Positions 49,479-62,546 of a stretch of 64,000 nucleotides of DNA are shown piece after piece. A model generated the notes under the pieces. The model ran no database searches. It saw nothing but the letters and a program-made list of their open reading frames with translations, and was not told where the DNA came from. This DNA is from Tetrahymena thermophila SB210 (taxonomy: Eukaryota > Ciliophora > Oligohymenophorea > Hymenostomatida > Tetrahymenidae), in the NCBI RefSeq assembly GCF_000189635.1, contig NW_002476290.1:62001-126000 (forward strand), given 5' to 3'. A program made the translations under genes and the position numbers. Numbering within the stretch: position 1 is the stretch's first letter; each line of letters opens with the position of its first letter.

Positions 49479-52400
49479 ATGTCTGATAAAACTTATAAGC
49501 CTTCATCTGAAGAATTTTTCAGAAAAAATTCCTTTTTAAATTTAGAAAATTTAAAAAATTTCAACTCTTATGATCATTTATTGACATTGATTAGTAGTGG
49601 AACATAAAAAAGCATACCTGAAGACTTAGAATAGAAAGCGATTAGACTTCTAAAGTCCATTAAATGCAATTAAGAGAATTTAACAAATTTCACTGCTGAA
49701 CAAGTGGAAGAATATTATTTTTAGTTAGTAAAAAACTTCTAGTTAGTAGAGTATAAAGGTCCAACAATAATTGATCCTCAGCAAACAAAAAATTTATATT
49801 TAGTGTTTTTTGGAGAAGTGACTTTATACACATAAAAGCATAATGAAGGAATGCAAGATTATTCTCCTGAGCGATACAAATAGCTAGATTAATAGACTAT
49901 TAAAAGCTTTCTAAATCTAAGTAATTTTGTTTTATTATTTATTCAGTGAATTCGAGACTACTTAATATAATTTCCACTAGAATTAAGAGAAATTCATTTG
50001 AAATTACAAGTTTTAGTAGTAGTAATCTATATTAATAATACATTCTCCATATAAACTAAATTCATGCTTAAATATTAATAAATAATAATATAAAAGACTT
50101 ATAAGAAGAAGGAGAAATTATCAAAAATATTGCACCTAGTAAAGACTATTCCTAAGTTGCAACTACAAGCTAAGAAGAGTTTCTTTTTAAAAACTTTGAA
50201 GTATTCAAAAAGCTTCTTCCAGGGAGTATTAATTAATTACTTAATTAAATTATATTTTTAGTTAAATATTTGGACTCTTATTGCTAAGTTTCCCAATTAT
50301 AGAATTTTGTTTATACGGATTGAGGATTAAGCGAAATTTCACATAATTTTTTAGTGAAAAGACAAATTATTCTATAACTAAAAAACTAGAACGATATTTG
50401 CTTTCCACATAAAGATTTTTTAGGAATTTCAAAATTAATTTATAAATAAACAGATTTATTCGGAGAGGTTAAATAGATACCAGAATTACCTAAAAAATAT
50501 CTAGCATTTATCAGCGAAAATGCAATTTTGGCTCAAATTGAAAAGAAGGATTTAGATAACATATAGAAAATATATATGAAAGAATTATATTTTAAGGTAA
50601 ATCAGCTTAAAAAGCTTTTGCCTAATGTAAATAACAAATCAATTATCTAATTAAGTAAAGACTTAGTATCTAGAAATTATGTAAAAGACTAAGTAATTTA
50701 TAGTGAAGGAAGTGAATCTGATTGTATTTATATTATAAAAGAAGGATAAGTTACTTTTGTAAAAAATTATAATGAAATCGTTAAACCAACGACAGATTAA
50801 ATGAATCAAGAGGGAGAAGAAGATGAAAATTCCCATTAAATTTTGATGAAGCACAAAGTATTGAAAAACTAGATTGAACTCAGTAAAATGAGTGGAGGTT
50901 CAATTTTTGGAGAAGATGAAATATTTTTGGGAACTCTAAGGAACAATACAGCTAAAGTTTCTTCAATAAATTTGGATGTGTATGTTCTAAAAAAGGAGTA
51001 GCTTTTTTAGGTAATCTCTTAAGCTAACTCTAATTCAAATTAAAACTGCTAAAATTATTTAGAAAATATGAGGAGACATTCCCTAAAAAAGTAGGATTTC
51101 TATGAAAAAAGAATATTAATTAACAAGAAAAAAATCTAAAATATTGTAGAAAACCAAAGAAAAGCTAATTCTCCTCATCTTTAAAGAGGTTTATCTGGAA
51201 TTATAAATGAAGGGCTCGAGTAAAAATCTCCTAAAGAAGCTTACAGCTTTTTTAAAACTACTTCGAAAGTTGCTACAACAGATAATCACTAAATAAAATA
51301 GTACAGTCAACTTTCTTAAAATAACAGAAACTTATCTTATGAAAATCAAGTAAAAAATAACCAAGCAGATTTAAGTTAAAATTAAAAAGAATAATAGAAT
51401 TCATAAACAGGTAATCATCAATCAATAATTCATTCATTATTTTAATTAATTTGGCTAAATATTTACTTTCATTACATCCTAAAAATAGTTTCTTCTACAA
51501 ATTTTATGGATTAAACTAAAAATTTTAAAGATTTCCCAGTTTATTTAATCAAGCTTTTGTTGATAAAGTTAGAATTATAAACCATAAGAAAGAAAGTGAT
51601 TTTATTTTTTATTAATTCTTTAACAATAAATAAAAGATCAAATATTAACAAATTGAAGGAACTAATTTTTAATGAAGTTAAAAATTTAATCAATTTATTA
51701 CTAAATAATAAATAAAAATACTTTTTATAAAATATTCTAATGGCAAATTCTCATAAAAAAATTATAAATTATTTTTGTTAATTTTAAAACAATGAATAAA
51801 TGATTAAAAATTTATTAATAAAACTGATAAATATTTTATGGTATAAAGAACTGCCCTAAATTTATTTCCAATGTAATGATTTATAGCAATTTTTATCAAA
51901 TATTTTCATATATTCAAACTATATCAAATGGTTATTTGCTCATAAATTAAATAAATTATAAATTATTTTTATTAAAATAATCAATACAAACTCAAAAATT
52001 TATAAATACATGGGGAAAAATATTTTATGGCAAAAAATATTATCAGAAATTTATGACTAAATAATAATTTTTTGCAATTTTTATCAAATATTTAATACAT
52101 TCAAATCACAACTTATTCATAATGTTAACTTTATAAATTAGATGTTTTAAATTAGTTTGAAGGAATTACTTTGAATAAATAAAGTGTAAGTAAAAAACAG
52201 CAGAATAATATTTAAAATTAAATGTAGAGAACATAAAAAATAAATAATCAAGCTAATTAGAAATAGGTTTCTGCTACAGATGAAATTTAGTAGCTTGTTT
52301 AAACAAACTAGCAATTCATGAAAAAAACAGGCTAAAATGTTAAAAAATTTGGATTTGATAATCCTCTTTTTGATGAAATCGCTAAGAATTAAATTCAAAG

Positions 52401-54764
52401 AATTCGTTAAATTAACGAAGATTACCTTAAAATGAAAGATCCTAAGAAGTACAGAGAGAAGCCAATGCATTAAAAAAACTAAATTATTTAAAAAAGAATG
52501 AGTAAAATTTTAGATTTGACTATTAGGAAATAACAAAATAATCAGAATCATCAGTAAGATAGCAAAGACGGAAATCAAGATGATGCTGGCTATAAATTGA
52601 AAGAAGTTTCTAGTAATATTGCTTCTCCTAGAATACAAGATGTATAAAAAATAGCAAGCTTAAACAACTTCATTAGTAGCCCAACTTAAAGTATTAGTAA
52701 TATAAATAACAGTTAAACAAATACTTGTAGTAATCTCAATAAAAAGAGTGTTAACTCTTAAAACGGATTGCTATCTAGCAGTTAGCAAATACCTGTCCAG
52801 TTAAAATTTAGTCTGAAGAGCAAGTTTTTATAACACAGTGATTCTCCTACTACTAGATAAATAGACTAAAGTGATAGTCCTATTTAAGTAAATAGTTTAA
52901 TCTCAAGTTATAGAGATAGTCCTATGAATAGAAATTAATCAGATAAAAAAGTTGGCTTGACTTTTAATAACTTCTAATAGAGTCTCTAAAGAAGCGAATA
53001 ATAGCAAGTATAAAATAATTTAGCTCCTCCACAAAGTAAATTTAGTTAGGAAGCAAAATTACAGAATGAAGTAGAATCAAGTCTTTTGAAAGCAGAATAA
53101 AATTTAAGAAAATTAGAAGATTTTAAAATGAATTCTAATACAATTTAAAACCAAAATGAGGTTTAAAAAGGTTTAAGCAAAGACTAAAGGACTCCTGAAA
53201 AGAGGCAATACGAGGAATACTAAACTTAGCCTTTCCTAAGAAAAGTTAGTACTAAAAATATTTCTGAAGAAAAGCAGTAGCAAAACTATATTTTAAGTTA
53301 AAAATAAAAGTAAAATCTTCAAATAAAGATACCAAAAAATGATTACTGTGATGTCTTGTAAGAGGATCTAACTACTGTAAAATCAAATCAGACTGTTTAT
53401 TATTTAAATCATTGCAGCAAAAATAGACATTTAGTTAGAAATTCTTCATAGTAATTTTAGTCTCAAGACTTTTAAAGTAATAAACATCCATTTACAACTG
53501 TTAGCACTCCTTCAAATCAGCTAAACTAAAAATTGAGCTATAATCAATTTTAAGATACAAGTTTAAGCTATAACAATACTCCTTTTCATATTCCAAAAAG
53601 CTAGTCGTTTGGGAAAAAAAATTTATAACTTGATACCTAAGAAGAGTCAAAGAATTATTTTGAAAAAAGATATTAAGATGATACTTTTTCATAGGTATTT
53701 TAAATTTCTCAAACTTAATTTAACTAAAATAGTAAGGTATCGTTAGCTGACAACAATTCTATAGATTAATTAAATATTTCTAACAACAATTAATAGAATT
53801 TAAAACAACCATATATAAATAATTCAAAATCTATGAACTAAATTTTTAAGTAAAAAAATCAACAGTTAAAAAACAACTATTTTTAAAAACAAAATAATAT
53901 GTTTTTGCTGAACTCACCATAAAATCACCTGATTTTTTATAAAAACAATTAAAATGTATAATCTTAATCTTAAATATTCCAAAACCAGTAAAGATTCCTT
54001 TTTAAAAACGGAGGACATTTCTCTCACCGTGTCGATTCGAGTTTAGTAAATATATTTTTTTTTACAAGAGCTTTTTTATATTTTTAAAAATTTATTTATT
54101 TTATCATTTATTTTAAGTTTCTATTTATGATTAAAATTTATTAAATTTTTAACAATTTAAAATATTTTTATCACTATTTCAGCAAAAAAACTAAAAACAT
54201 TGCAATATGTTAATTTATATTATCATTCCAGTCATTACTTAATTTTAAACCTTTAAAGAAGTTATTTAATTCTAAAAACCATTCATTACTATATTTAAAA
54301 ATTAAGGTTTAGCAGATTTAAAATAAATTTTTTAATCAATTAAAATTTATTAAATAAAAAAATAGTTTAAAATAATTTATTTTTATCAAATTTTTCAATA
54401 TCAAGTCTAAAAATATTTCAATATTTAATATAAATTAATTATTATTATTTTCATTCTATAAATTTAATATTTTAAAAATGTAATTTAATTGATGAAGCTA
54501 TTAATAATTATTTTTTATTAAAATATAAAGGTTTAGCAGATTTAATCTCCTAAAGGGAAATAATAAATTTAAAATGAAATAGTAAATTTTCATACTTTAA
54601 ATAAAAAGAATTAAAATAAAATTCCTTTTTAGAACCAATTTTCATAGTTATAAAATCAAAAAAATTCTCTTGTTAATTAAAATACATTTTAAATCCAACC
54701 TCCAAATTCTCCTTTATCAAATGAAAAACAAGCTCTTTACAAAATTGTAAATAACCTAAACTGA
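49479..54764 (+). CDS. Cyclic-nucleotide-binding domain protein, ~1304 aa
   Basis: Exons 49479-49920, 49947-50225, 50355-51410, 52142-54045 and 54531-54764 close in frame at 1305 codons. The first intron would be only 26 nt; without it a TGA follows 10 codons on. The intron at 50226-50354 is also inferred because an in-frame TGA (50325-50327) must be removed. Two beta-roll-type regions are visible: NLYLVFFGEVTLY with the later LFGEVKQIPELPKKYLAFIS, and a better one, VIYSEGSESDCIYIIKEGQV then GGSIFGEDEIFLG. The second matches the cyclic-nucleotide-binding fold, but its cassette lacks the classic RxA tail, so ligand binding is doubtful. There are no membrane segments. The last ~650 residues are N/Q/S-rich. 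Exon 5 is short and its acceptor has a decayed copy upstream. Confidence 0.8.
51411..52141 (+). repeat. 731-nt intron with diverged internal ~170-bp repeats
   Basis: Within this long intron, about 51800-51960 and 51990-52138 share the blocks ATATTTTATGG, GCAATTTTTATCAAATATTT and a following CATTCAAA-type stretch in the same order. A partial third copy starts near 51720. They are diverged tandem duplications that have lengthened the intron. Confidence 0.6.
54137..54550 (+). repeat. Diverged tandem duplication that copied a splice acceptor and exon start
   Basis: The segment ending AAGGTTTAGCAGATTTAA near 54305-54322 recurs at 54527-54545, where it forms the acceptor and first codons of the last exon of the cyclic-nucleotide-binding gene. 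The upstream ~200 bp of each copy are also alike, starting AAAATTTATTAAAT. The upstream copy therefore holds a potential alternative acceptor. Confidence 0.65.
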
Positions 54765-54979
54765 TATTAAATAAAAATGATTTTATATTTAAATTAAAAA
54801 TTTTGATTTTATCTTATGTTATATAAATTTATAATAAAAAAAATGTTAGTTTGTAAAAAGTGTTATTAAAAATTTACATTATTTAATAATTTATTACAAT
54901 TTTCCACATATCATTTTTTAAATAGTTAAATAAATAAGAATTTTCTTTTGGAATAGTTAATTTAGATCTATTAGAAATA

Positions 54980-57325
54980 ATGAAGCTCTTTAAGCATAGA
55001 AATTTTAGCTTGTTGCGAACTTAAAAGCAATTTTTTAGTAACAGTATGAGTGGCAAAATGCCTAACGGGCAAACAGTTCCTTATGCAAATAGGATGGATT
55101 TAGCTGGTATGAATTTTTAGCAATTGCTTTAAAATTTTATCCTTTATTTTACTTATTTATTTACGCTAAAGATTGATTGATATTTTTTTAATGCCAAAAA
55201 GATATTTAAGGAAGGGAGCTTCCTCTTGTTAATAAAATAAAAGACATAATTTTAGTAAGAATGCAATTAGCTTAGTGCTTTAAAAAACTTAAACTTGTTA
55301 TAAAAAATAAACAAAGGAAAAAGGACCAATTAGTATGAACGAATATTGGAATATTTCTCTATTAGATGAAAAACATGGTAGAAAAGTATTTTGATAGCTC
55401 AAAAAAATAGAAATTTAACATGAAAAAATATATGAAAAACAGGATATTATATGAAGAATGATGTGATTACTGCTAAAGGAGATTTTATAACTTCAGTAGA
55501 AATATCGTAAATGTTTGGTGAAGTAATTAATTGTTTTATTAAATTATTTATTAATTTAATTTTTAGTTTAATCTCTTCATATCTATTTTATTTATCAAAA
55601 TGATATCAGAAACGCAAGAAACAAATCTTAAATAATTATTAAAATTTATAACAAAATATGATTTTAAATAAATTGCACATAAAAAATAATTTTGTTTTTG
55701 TAAAATATGACATTCAAAAATCTATTAAATATTGTAGATATTAGGTATATGGGCTATAAATTTCCTGTAATAGATAAAAGCAATTGACTTACAAAGTTAA
55801 AAGAGAGACAGAAGTAAAAAGAGGTTTTCTTTGTTGGAATTTGGACCAGGAAGAGGTACTCTTATGAGTGATATTATCAGAGTACTAGCTTAATTTGATT
55901 TGTTGGATGGTATTGAAATAAATTTCGTAGAATTCTCTCCATTCATGAGAAAGCTTCAATAAGAAAAAGTAGTTAAGGAACTTCAAAACAGGGGAATATA
56001 CATGACTTACAATGTGGACAAGGCAAAGAGGAGTCAAGTGGAGGAATTTAGATGCGAAGACCATGATAGGTTCGTGTGTCTGAGGTGGTTTAAAATGTAT
56101 GAAAATATGCTTTTTGAGGATTTTGGTGACTACGCTCTTTAGCAGCTAGACAAAGAACATGCAAAAACACTTAGTAATAGATAAAAAATATAATTATTTC
56201 TCAAAATAATAAATAAATAGTGGTGGATTTAGCATTTAATCACAAATCACTATTTATTTCAATTTTCTTAAACCAAAAAGGTAAATGTAATCAAATGCAA
56301 TTTTAATTATTATAAAAAAAGCTCCTATTGTTGTTTTCGCTCACGAATTCTTTGATGCCCTACCAGCAAATGTTTTTGTTTATCAAAATAATTACGGATG
56401 GTGTGAGAAATTAGTAAATATCTGCCATGATCCATCTAAAATGTAATTGTGTGTCAATATAGACATAAAATTTAATTTTTATGAAGCATTTACAAAATCA
56501 ACGGATTTTATTATAAAATAAAATAAAATAAAAAGGCGTAATTTTGAATACATTACTACAGACGGACCTAATGAAAACGTAAAAAAAATTTTGAGACCAA
56601 ATGTTTCTTTTACAGAAGAACAGAAAAAAAACATTAAGCATGGAGATCAAATAGAAGTCCAACCAAAGTCACTTGTTATCACAAATTCTCTAGCTGAATT
56701 AATTTCAAAAAGAAACGGAGCTATGCTAGCTATTGACTATGGTGAGAACCAAGCCTTCTCAGACAGTATTAGAGGTATTAGAAGACACAAATTTATTAAG
56801 AATGAGGACATTTTAGAATATCCTGGAGAAATCGATCTTTCTGCCTACGTCAATTTTGCTCATTTGTCTTAAGCTGCCAAAAAGGTTCCTGGAATTAGCA
56901 CACCTAATCCTATACCACAAGGCTTATTTTTAGAATCTATGGGTCTAAACACTAGATTGGAAGTAATCAATCTTATTAAATTAAAGAAAAATACACAAAT
57001 ATTTTTTCTATTAAGAATTTTTTTAAATGAATTTCGATAATTTGAGTGGGAAATGTCCCAAAGAAGATTTCCAGTTTTTTAAAACTTAAAAATTTGTATT
57101 CCAACAAATCCTTATAAAATATCTAATATTAAAATAAAATGTAAAATTTTATAGATGCTCTGTAGACAAGTCAACCAAATAAAGCAGAAACAATTCGAGT
57201 AAGAGTATTTTAGGTTAGTTGCTCCTGAAGAAATGGGTGGAACCTACAAAGCCTTTTATATGGGACTAGAAAAAAATGGAGAAATTTTTCCATTCATTGA
57301 AGAACACTAGCAAGTCTATTATTGA
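54980..57325 (+). CDS. NDUFAF7: Mitochondrial NDUFAF7/MidA-type SAM-dependent methyltransferase, ~523-587 aa
   Basis: Exons 54980-55106, 55202-55254, 55317-55377, 55443-55532, 55745-56173 and 56322-57325. An additional in-phase intron, 56963-57154, is likely because removing it joins GLNTRLE to the conserved C-terminus. The N-terminus MKLFKHRNFSLLRTQKQFF is a basic, Arg-rich mitochondrial presequence. Family signatures follow in order: EKGPISMNEYW, GYYMKNDVITAKGDFITS then VEISQMFGE, the SAM-binding LLEFGPGRGTLMSDIIRV (GPGRGT at 144-149), VEFSPFMRKLQ, and IVVFAHEFFDALPANVF. NDUFAF7 dimethylates an arginine of the complex I subunit NDUFS2 early in assembly. The donor after FGEVIN is GTTTTA, weaker than usual, but it is the only one that keeps the frame. 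Confidence 0.93.
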
Positions 57326-59113
57326 TTATTTGTATACTCAAAATAACTTTATGTACTTTTTTCTTTTACAATAAATAAAAAACACACATCTTATTTCTTT
57401 CTAAAGACTTAAAAATATCTATCTATCTATCTTAACGTATTTTAAAAAGTATATCTTTAAATTTATAAATATGTAAACGTATTTTTATAAAATAATACAT
57501 GCTAAAAAGTACTTTGTTCAAAGTTAATTACCTTAAAATTATTTAAGTAATTTAAGTTCATTAATGTTATCAGCCATTAAATAGTTAATTTTTTTGATCA
57601 GTACTTCTCATTTAAGTCAAAAAATATATATTAAAATTTTACAAAAGTAACGAAAAAAGTAAAATTAGAATATTATCTTTATTCCTTCCAATTGATATTT
57701 ATCATTTTAATCTATTTATTTTTTGGCAGGTCACTAAGACTGAAATGTTATTTGTAATAATTTTTAAATAAATCTATTAATCTCAAAAATCTATGAAATT
57801 TAATTTAGTGAGTGATATTTGAAATATGGGAAATACTAAATTTAGATATAAAATGAATTAATGATGATAGATTGATTTTTTTGTAATTTAAGTATACTTT
57901 TTATTAAGGAAAGCTATTTAAATCCAATAAATATATAAGTGTAAATTTGGATGATTAAGATTAATTAAATTGATTAGTTGTTAATTACTATAAGCAATAG
58001 ATAGATGACTACAAACGGATGCATATAAAATTAGATTAATAATAAAATATAGCTTACATTAAATAAATATTATGTGTCTGAAGAAAGAAAAAGATAAGAA
58101 ATAGAAAGATAAATAGATAGATTAATAGCTAGATTATTTAGAAATATTTAATTGAGTTAGTAGAAATTGATAAGAAGTTTAATTTGTTTATTTTGTCACT
58201 TTGATTTAATAAAGGTAGAGAGAGAGAGATAGATTGATGCATATGGGTTCTCATTCAATAAATTATAAGTTAAGTCAATAAATTGTATTTATTAACGCCA
58301 CTTATTAATAATGAATATGAGAAATTCATATGCTTTATTACAATTATTATTTTTTATGGTAAGGTCTTTTGTTGTTATTTGTGTTTATGGTTATCATTGA
58401 TAATTAGAAATTTATTATTCATGAAATTTGATAAATATTTTTGTTTATTTTATAATTTGATTGCGTACTTTATTGATTTTTATTTTAATTAAGCATTTTT
58501 AAAACTTTTTTAAGAAGAAGGATGGAAATACTAGAAATTAATTCACTGACTAGAAAAGTAAGATTAGTAAATTTATCTTTATTTAGCCTATTATATGAGA
58601 AGCTCACTCAAAATTTTAATCAGCTTCACATTCGAGCAAAGGAGTCCCAGTTAATTACTGGTAATTAACAATTATTAATTAATGGCCTTAAAAATATTTA
58701 ATAATGTAAGAAAGATAGCTAAGCAAATTAGTAGCACCAAATAAAATAAATATTAAGCATCTTTCAAATTTAAGAAGATTTAAAGAATTTTTCTCTTTTT
58801 TTTTTTATGTTTCTCCAAAATTAATTATTTTATCATTTGAGGTGAGTGAAGGAAGAACAGACAAATTTAAAAGATCTTAGAAAAGGTGTTTTTAATTTAT
58901 CAAATGAAAGGTTCAAATCTGATTATTATTATTTTTGTATGTTTGCTTGTTTGTTTTTTTGTTTAATTTTTTTATTTTTTGCTTGTTTTTGTTTATTCTG
59001 TGTGATTGATAAAGTTTATTTAGTTACAGTTAGTAGAAAAATTATTTGCAAGTAAAAATACTTAATAAATAAGGGTTAGAGTCAGCCAGCTTGTTTGTCA
59101 TGAATTCATTAAT
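57326..59113. other. Spacer between convergent genes, with GATA-type simple repeats
   Basis: AT-rich. Short GATA/GAGA runs occur around 58095-58135 and 58215-58237. A stretch at 58846-59055 is open on the plus strand but is mostly Phe, Leu and Cys codons arising from T-runs and is not convincing. Nothing else recognised. Confidence 0.6.
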
Positions 59114-59119
59114 TCATGA
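59098..59119. other. Palindrome at the stop codon of the IST1-like gene
   Basis: TCATGAATT and AATTCATGA form a perfect 9-bp inverted repeat around a 4-nt loop and overlap the TGA stop (59114-59116) of the minus-strand gene. It may fold in the 3' end of that mRNA. Confidence 0.6.
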
Positions 59120-59647
59120 TTCTGAGAGCTTTGAAAATAATCCTCTTAATTCGGGATCGATGGAATAGCTGAGGTCAGTTTTGGATAAGTTAACGTAAGG
59201 TTCCAAAAGCTACCTGAACTCTTGGATGCAGGTAACATTTTTTAACTTAGATGCACTCCATATGATATTGCATATGTAGCTTTTGACTTAGTCAGTAACA
59301 TTCTTGTTCAAAAGATTGTGGGTTTCTTCCTCTATTCCGCTACAGCACTCAAGCAGCATTTCATATATCTTAATTTGGTTCATCGAATTAATCAATTTGA
59401 GTGAAGAACCTTGCATTTTGGTGCTATCGGAAGATTGACCTTTTTCAATAATGTCATTGATAGTTTTTTTATTTGTTTCAAAGACTTTTTATAATGTTTC
59501 AATTTCAGCCTTTAATTAGTGCTCAAATTCCATACAGGCGATTTCCAATCTCATCAAGCCTGGAACATTGTCCAGGGAAGAAGAAGTCCTCTTTGAGGAA
59601 ATAGAATATTTTTTTTGGATAGATTTTGCAGAAGCGCAGCCTCCCAT
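59114..59647 (-). CDS. Small IST1-like (ESCRT-III regulator fold) protein with MGGC N-terminus, 177 aa
   Basis: An intronless frame of 178 codons. It opens MGGCASAKS: Gly2 followed by Cys4 and Ser6 is a classic N-myristoylation plus palmitoylation signal. The rest is helical. Its second half resembles the IST1 core: IYEMLLECCSGIEEE corresponds to the conserved YExLExYC helix, then VKSYICNIIWSASKL to the IxxIIWAAPRL helix, then EFRQLLEPYVNLSK to the ELxxVxxQL helix before the linker. IST1 binds ESCRT-III and Vps4 in multivesicular body formation and abscission. This protein is shorter than IST1, lacks a visible MIM tail and adds a membrane anchor. Family placement is by pattern only and could be wrong. 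Confidence 0.7.
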
Positions 59648-59970
59648 TTAGTTTGGTGATTTAGTAAGGTTATGAGAGATAATTTGAATTTAAAGTAAGT
59701 GGTATTTGATAATTTAATAATTTATTTGTTTTATTTATAAATTAATTATTAATTTATTGAAGCAATTAAATGTGATGTATAAAGCAGAGTAATTTACTAT
59801 TTATTGATTTTTTTTATTTAACTTTATTGTTGATTAAATATTTTTTTTGTAAAGATTATAACTAATTTTCTTATCAAAAAAAGATTTTTATATAGATTTA
59901 ATTGACTTTAATTAGATTTAAAAAATTCGTCTAGATAATTCAATTTATTACTTTTAGTCAAACACTAGGG

Positions 59971-59999
59971 ACCTACCTCCCTCCCTACCTACCTACCTG
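59971..59999. repeat. CCTA/CCTC simple repeat
   Basis: A pyrimidine-rich run of ACCTACCTCCCTCCCTACC type, unusually C-rich for this AT-rich spacer. Confidence 0.9.
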
Positions 60000-62546
60000 T
60001 CTTTCTAACTATCTATTAATAAATCAATCAATAGGTCTTTAATATTTAATTAATTAATTTATTTGTTCAAAAGAATTTACAAGTGATAATTAATTATAAG
60101 GGGTTGTATTTTGTCAGGTTGAGATCGATAATAATATTACTTGCAAAAGTAAATATTGATTATTTAAGTATATACAAAATATTACCAATTTAGTAACTTA
60201 AGGAAATTATTAATTATTTTGAGACTTGAAATGCTTAATTTATTTCTGCATTCACTATCACCAATTTCTGCTTTTCAAGAGTTATTTTTCTATATCAAAT
60301 TTTTATATTTTTCATTAGTTAAATTATTGAGTTGTTGTACCGCCCTACATCAAACTATTTAAGAGTTCTTTTAAAGAGGTGCTAGTAAATTGAATATTAG
60401 TTTTACCATGTAAAATTAAAAAGAGCTGTATCAAAGCGAAAAAATAAAGTAAAGCAGAGTCAAGCTTGCCTCTAGTTGCATTATATTAACATCATCAATT
60501 AATAAAATAAAATAAAATATACAAACAATAATCGCCCCCACACATTTTACACCTTTATTAGGCCTTTATCTTTTTTAATCATCCAAAGTAAAATCTGACA
60601 ATCTTCGTTAGTACTTACAAATTCTTTTCTTGTTAAAATAAATATTCTGAGCTTTTCTTAATTTTTTATTTTAGGGTGAGTGGGTAATTTAATCATTCCT
60701 CAATATTTATCTTTTATTATTATTTTAATTGAATTGAAAGGTCTTGCTACTTTTTTTTGTTTTGTTAATATGACGCTACTACTTATTAGTGATTACATTT
60801 AATACTCTACCACTTTCTAATTTCGGTTTAACTTATTTTTCGTTGTACAATATTTTGTGAATTTATTTTCTCCGCTCTCCTTTCTCTGTGAATGTTCTTT
60901 AATCAAATTTTTCTTCACTAATATAACATTTTTTAATTTTGACTATCTATCCACTCCTTTTCTTCCTGATTAATAAAATACTAATCAGAAAAATCTTTCT
61001 TTTGTGTTTTTTATCTAGATTCCATTTTCACTTTACTCTAAAAGACCTTCCTAAAATATCAGACAACCAAAAAAGTAAAGACACTAGTTCAAACCTCAAG
61101 CAGCGTTTATTCTAAAGAAAGCAAGCCTTTTTTATCAATATTTGTTTTTTGAAGTAAGTTTTAAGTGATTTTTAAAAAAGTGATATTAATTGATCTATTC
61201 TAAGAAATTACAATGGCTTTACATTTAATTTATTTTTTGCATATTATAACTATTTTTTAATTTTCAGGTATAAATTAAGCAATAAAAAGTAGAAGTGCGC
61301 ATTATTGAGACAGATTTTGCTTGCAATTGATAATTTAGACTTCATTTTTTTTGAATTATTGCTGTAAAGAAAATCAGAAAAGCATTTAAAATAGGACAAA
61401 TTTAAATAGTTCCAACACATTTGAAAGCTAAATCTTGATCGATTAATAAATAAAAAGGTTTATTTCCAATTATTTTTGACTTTATTGATAAGCTATAATT
61501 CAAGATTCAAGAAAGTAATCATCTTTTTCACATAGACCACTACTAATAACTCTATTAATCAAAGCTATAGAATAATTCATTATCATCCACTCACTAATAT
61601 TGTTTTTATTTGAATTAGAGAAAATTTGCAGCCTAAGAATCTAATCCAAAAACTTTTCGCCTGATTTTTCAACAAGGATAAAAGTTCTCATTTTTTTTCT
61701 TATTACTCTCCCCATTAGATAAAAATTTAGTTAAAAAATAGCAAGTTGATAAAAATTTAGAGAGTGCTTAATTATAGAAAATAGATTAATATAGAGAAAA
61801 AAATTTTTTGAATTGTAAAAAAAAAAAAAAATGAAAAAGTAAATAAATTTATGAGAAATTAAACAGTAAATTCCATGATACTCTTCTTGATTTTGATGAA
61901 GTTAATTTATAAAATTTTCACTTGAAGAGTAATCTTGTGTATTAATAATTTGAATGAAAAAAGTAAAGAAAAAGAAAAGAAAAAGAAACAAATAAATTAA
62001 AGATATTTACTGGAATAATATTTGTTACAGAAAATTTTATTTAATTTCTAATTTTACTTAAGTAACATGTATTTAAAATACGAAATTAATTCAACTTGCA
62101 TATGATATTTAAGATATCACTTATAATTATAATTCAATCAAAAATCTTTTACTATTTTATTCTCATAAAGCTATTATTAAATTTATCTCATTTTTAACAT
62201 CTTTGCTTGAAATTAAAACTTGTTACACTTTCATTAATTAGATCCAATAAGCCATTTAAAATATAAATAAATAAATCTATAGCAATTTATTGATATTCTA
62301 AAATATTTAAATAATAAAAAAGAATATAAAAAAATGATATCCTTAATTTTATCAAATTTTAGCGATTTAATTTTTTATCAAATCAGTGTATTTATTTACA
62401 GGGGCTATAAAATTTAACAGATTTGAGTCATATTACATCAATATTTAAATTAATGCATTATTTTATTTTAAAATGTAATTAAATTAATCTATAAAAGGTT
62501 TATATTATGTGCTTGCATTTGCTAATTTTAATTAAATTAGCCGCAA

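Noticed and set aside
50325-50327. In-frame TGA read as selenocysteine in the cyclic-nucleotide-binding gene
   Set aside because: Tetrahymena does use UGA for selenocysteine, but no SECIS-like structure was recognised and a normal intron (50226-50354) with a strong acceptor removes it.
58846-59055. Plus-strand open frame with a Phe/Leu/Cys-rich, membrane-like reading
   Set aside because: The apparent hydrophobic segment comes from T-runs; no conserved context and no homologous pattern.
60431-61030. Long minus-strand open frame in code 6 with K/Q/N-rich reading
   Set aside because: With only TGA as stop, open frames of 150-200 codons are expected by chance in AT-rich DNA. There is no in-frame ATG, and the candidate ATG frame beside it ends after 36 codons without a good splice donor.
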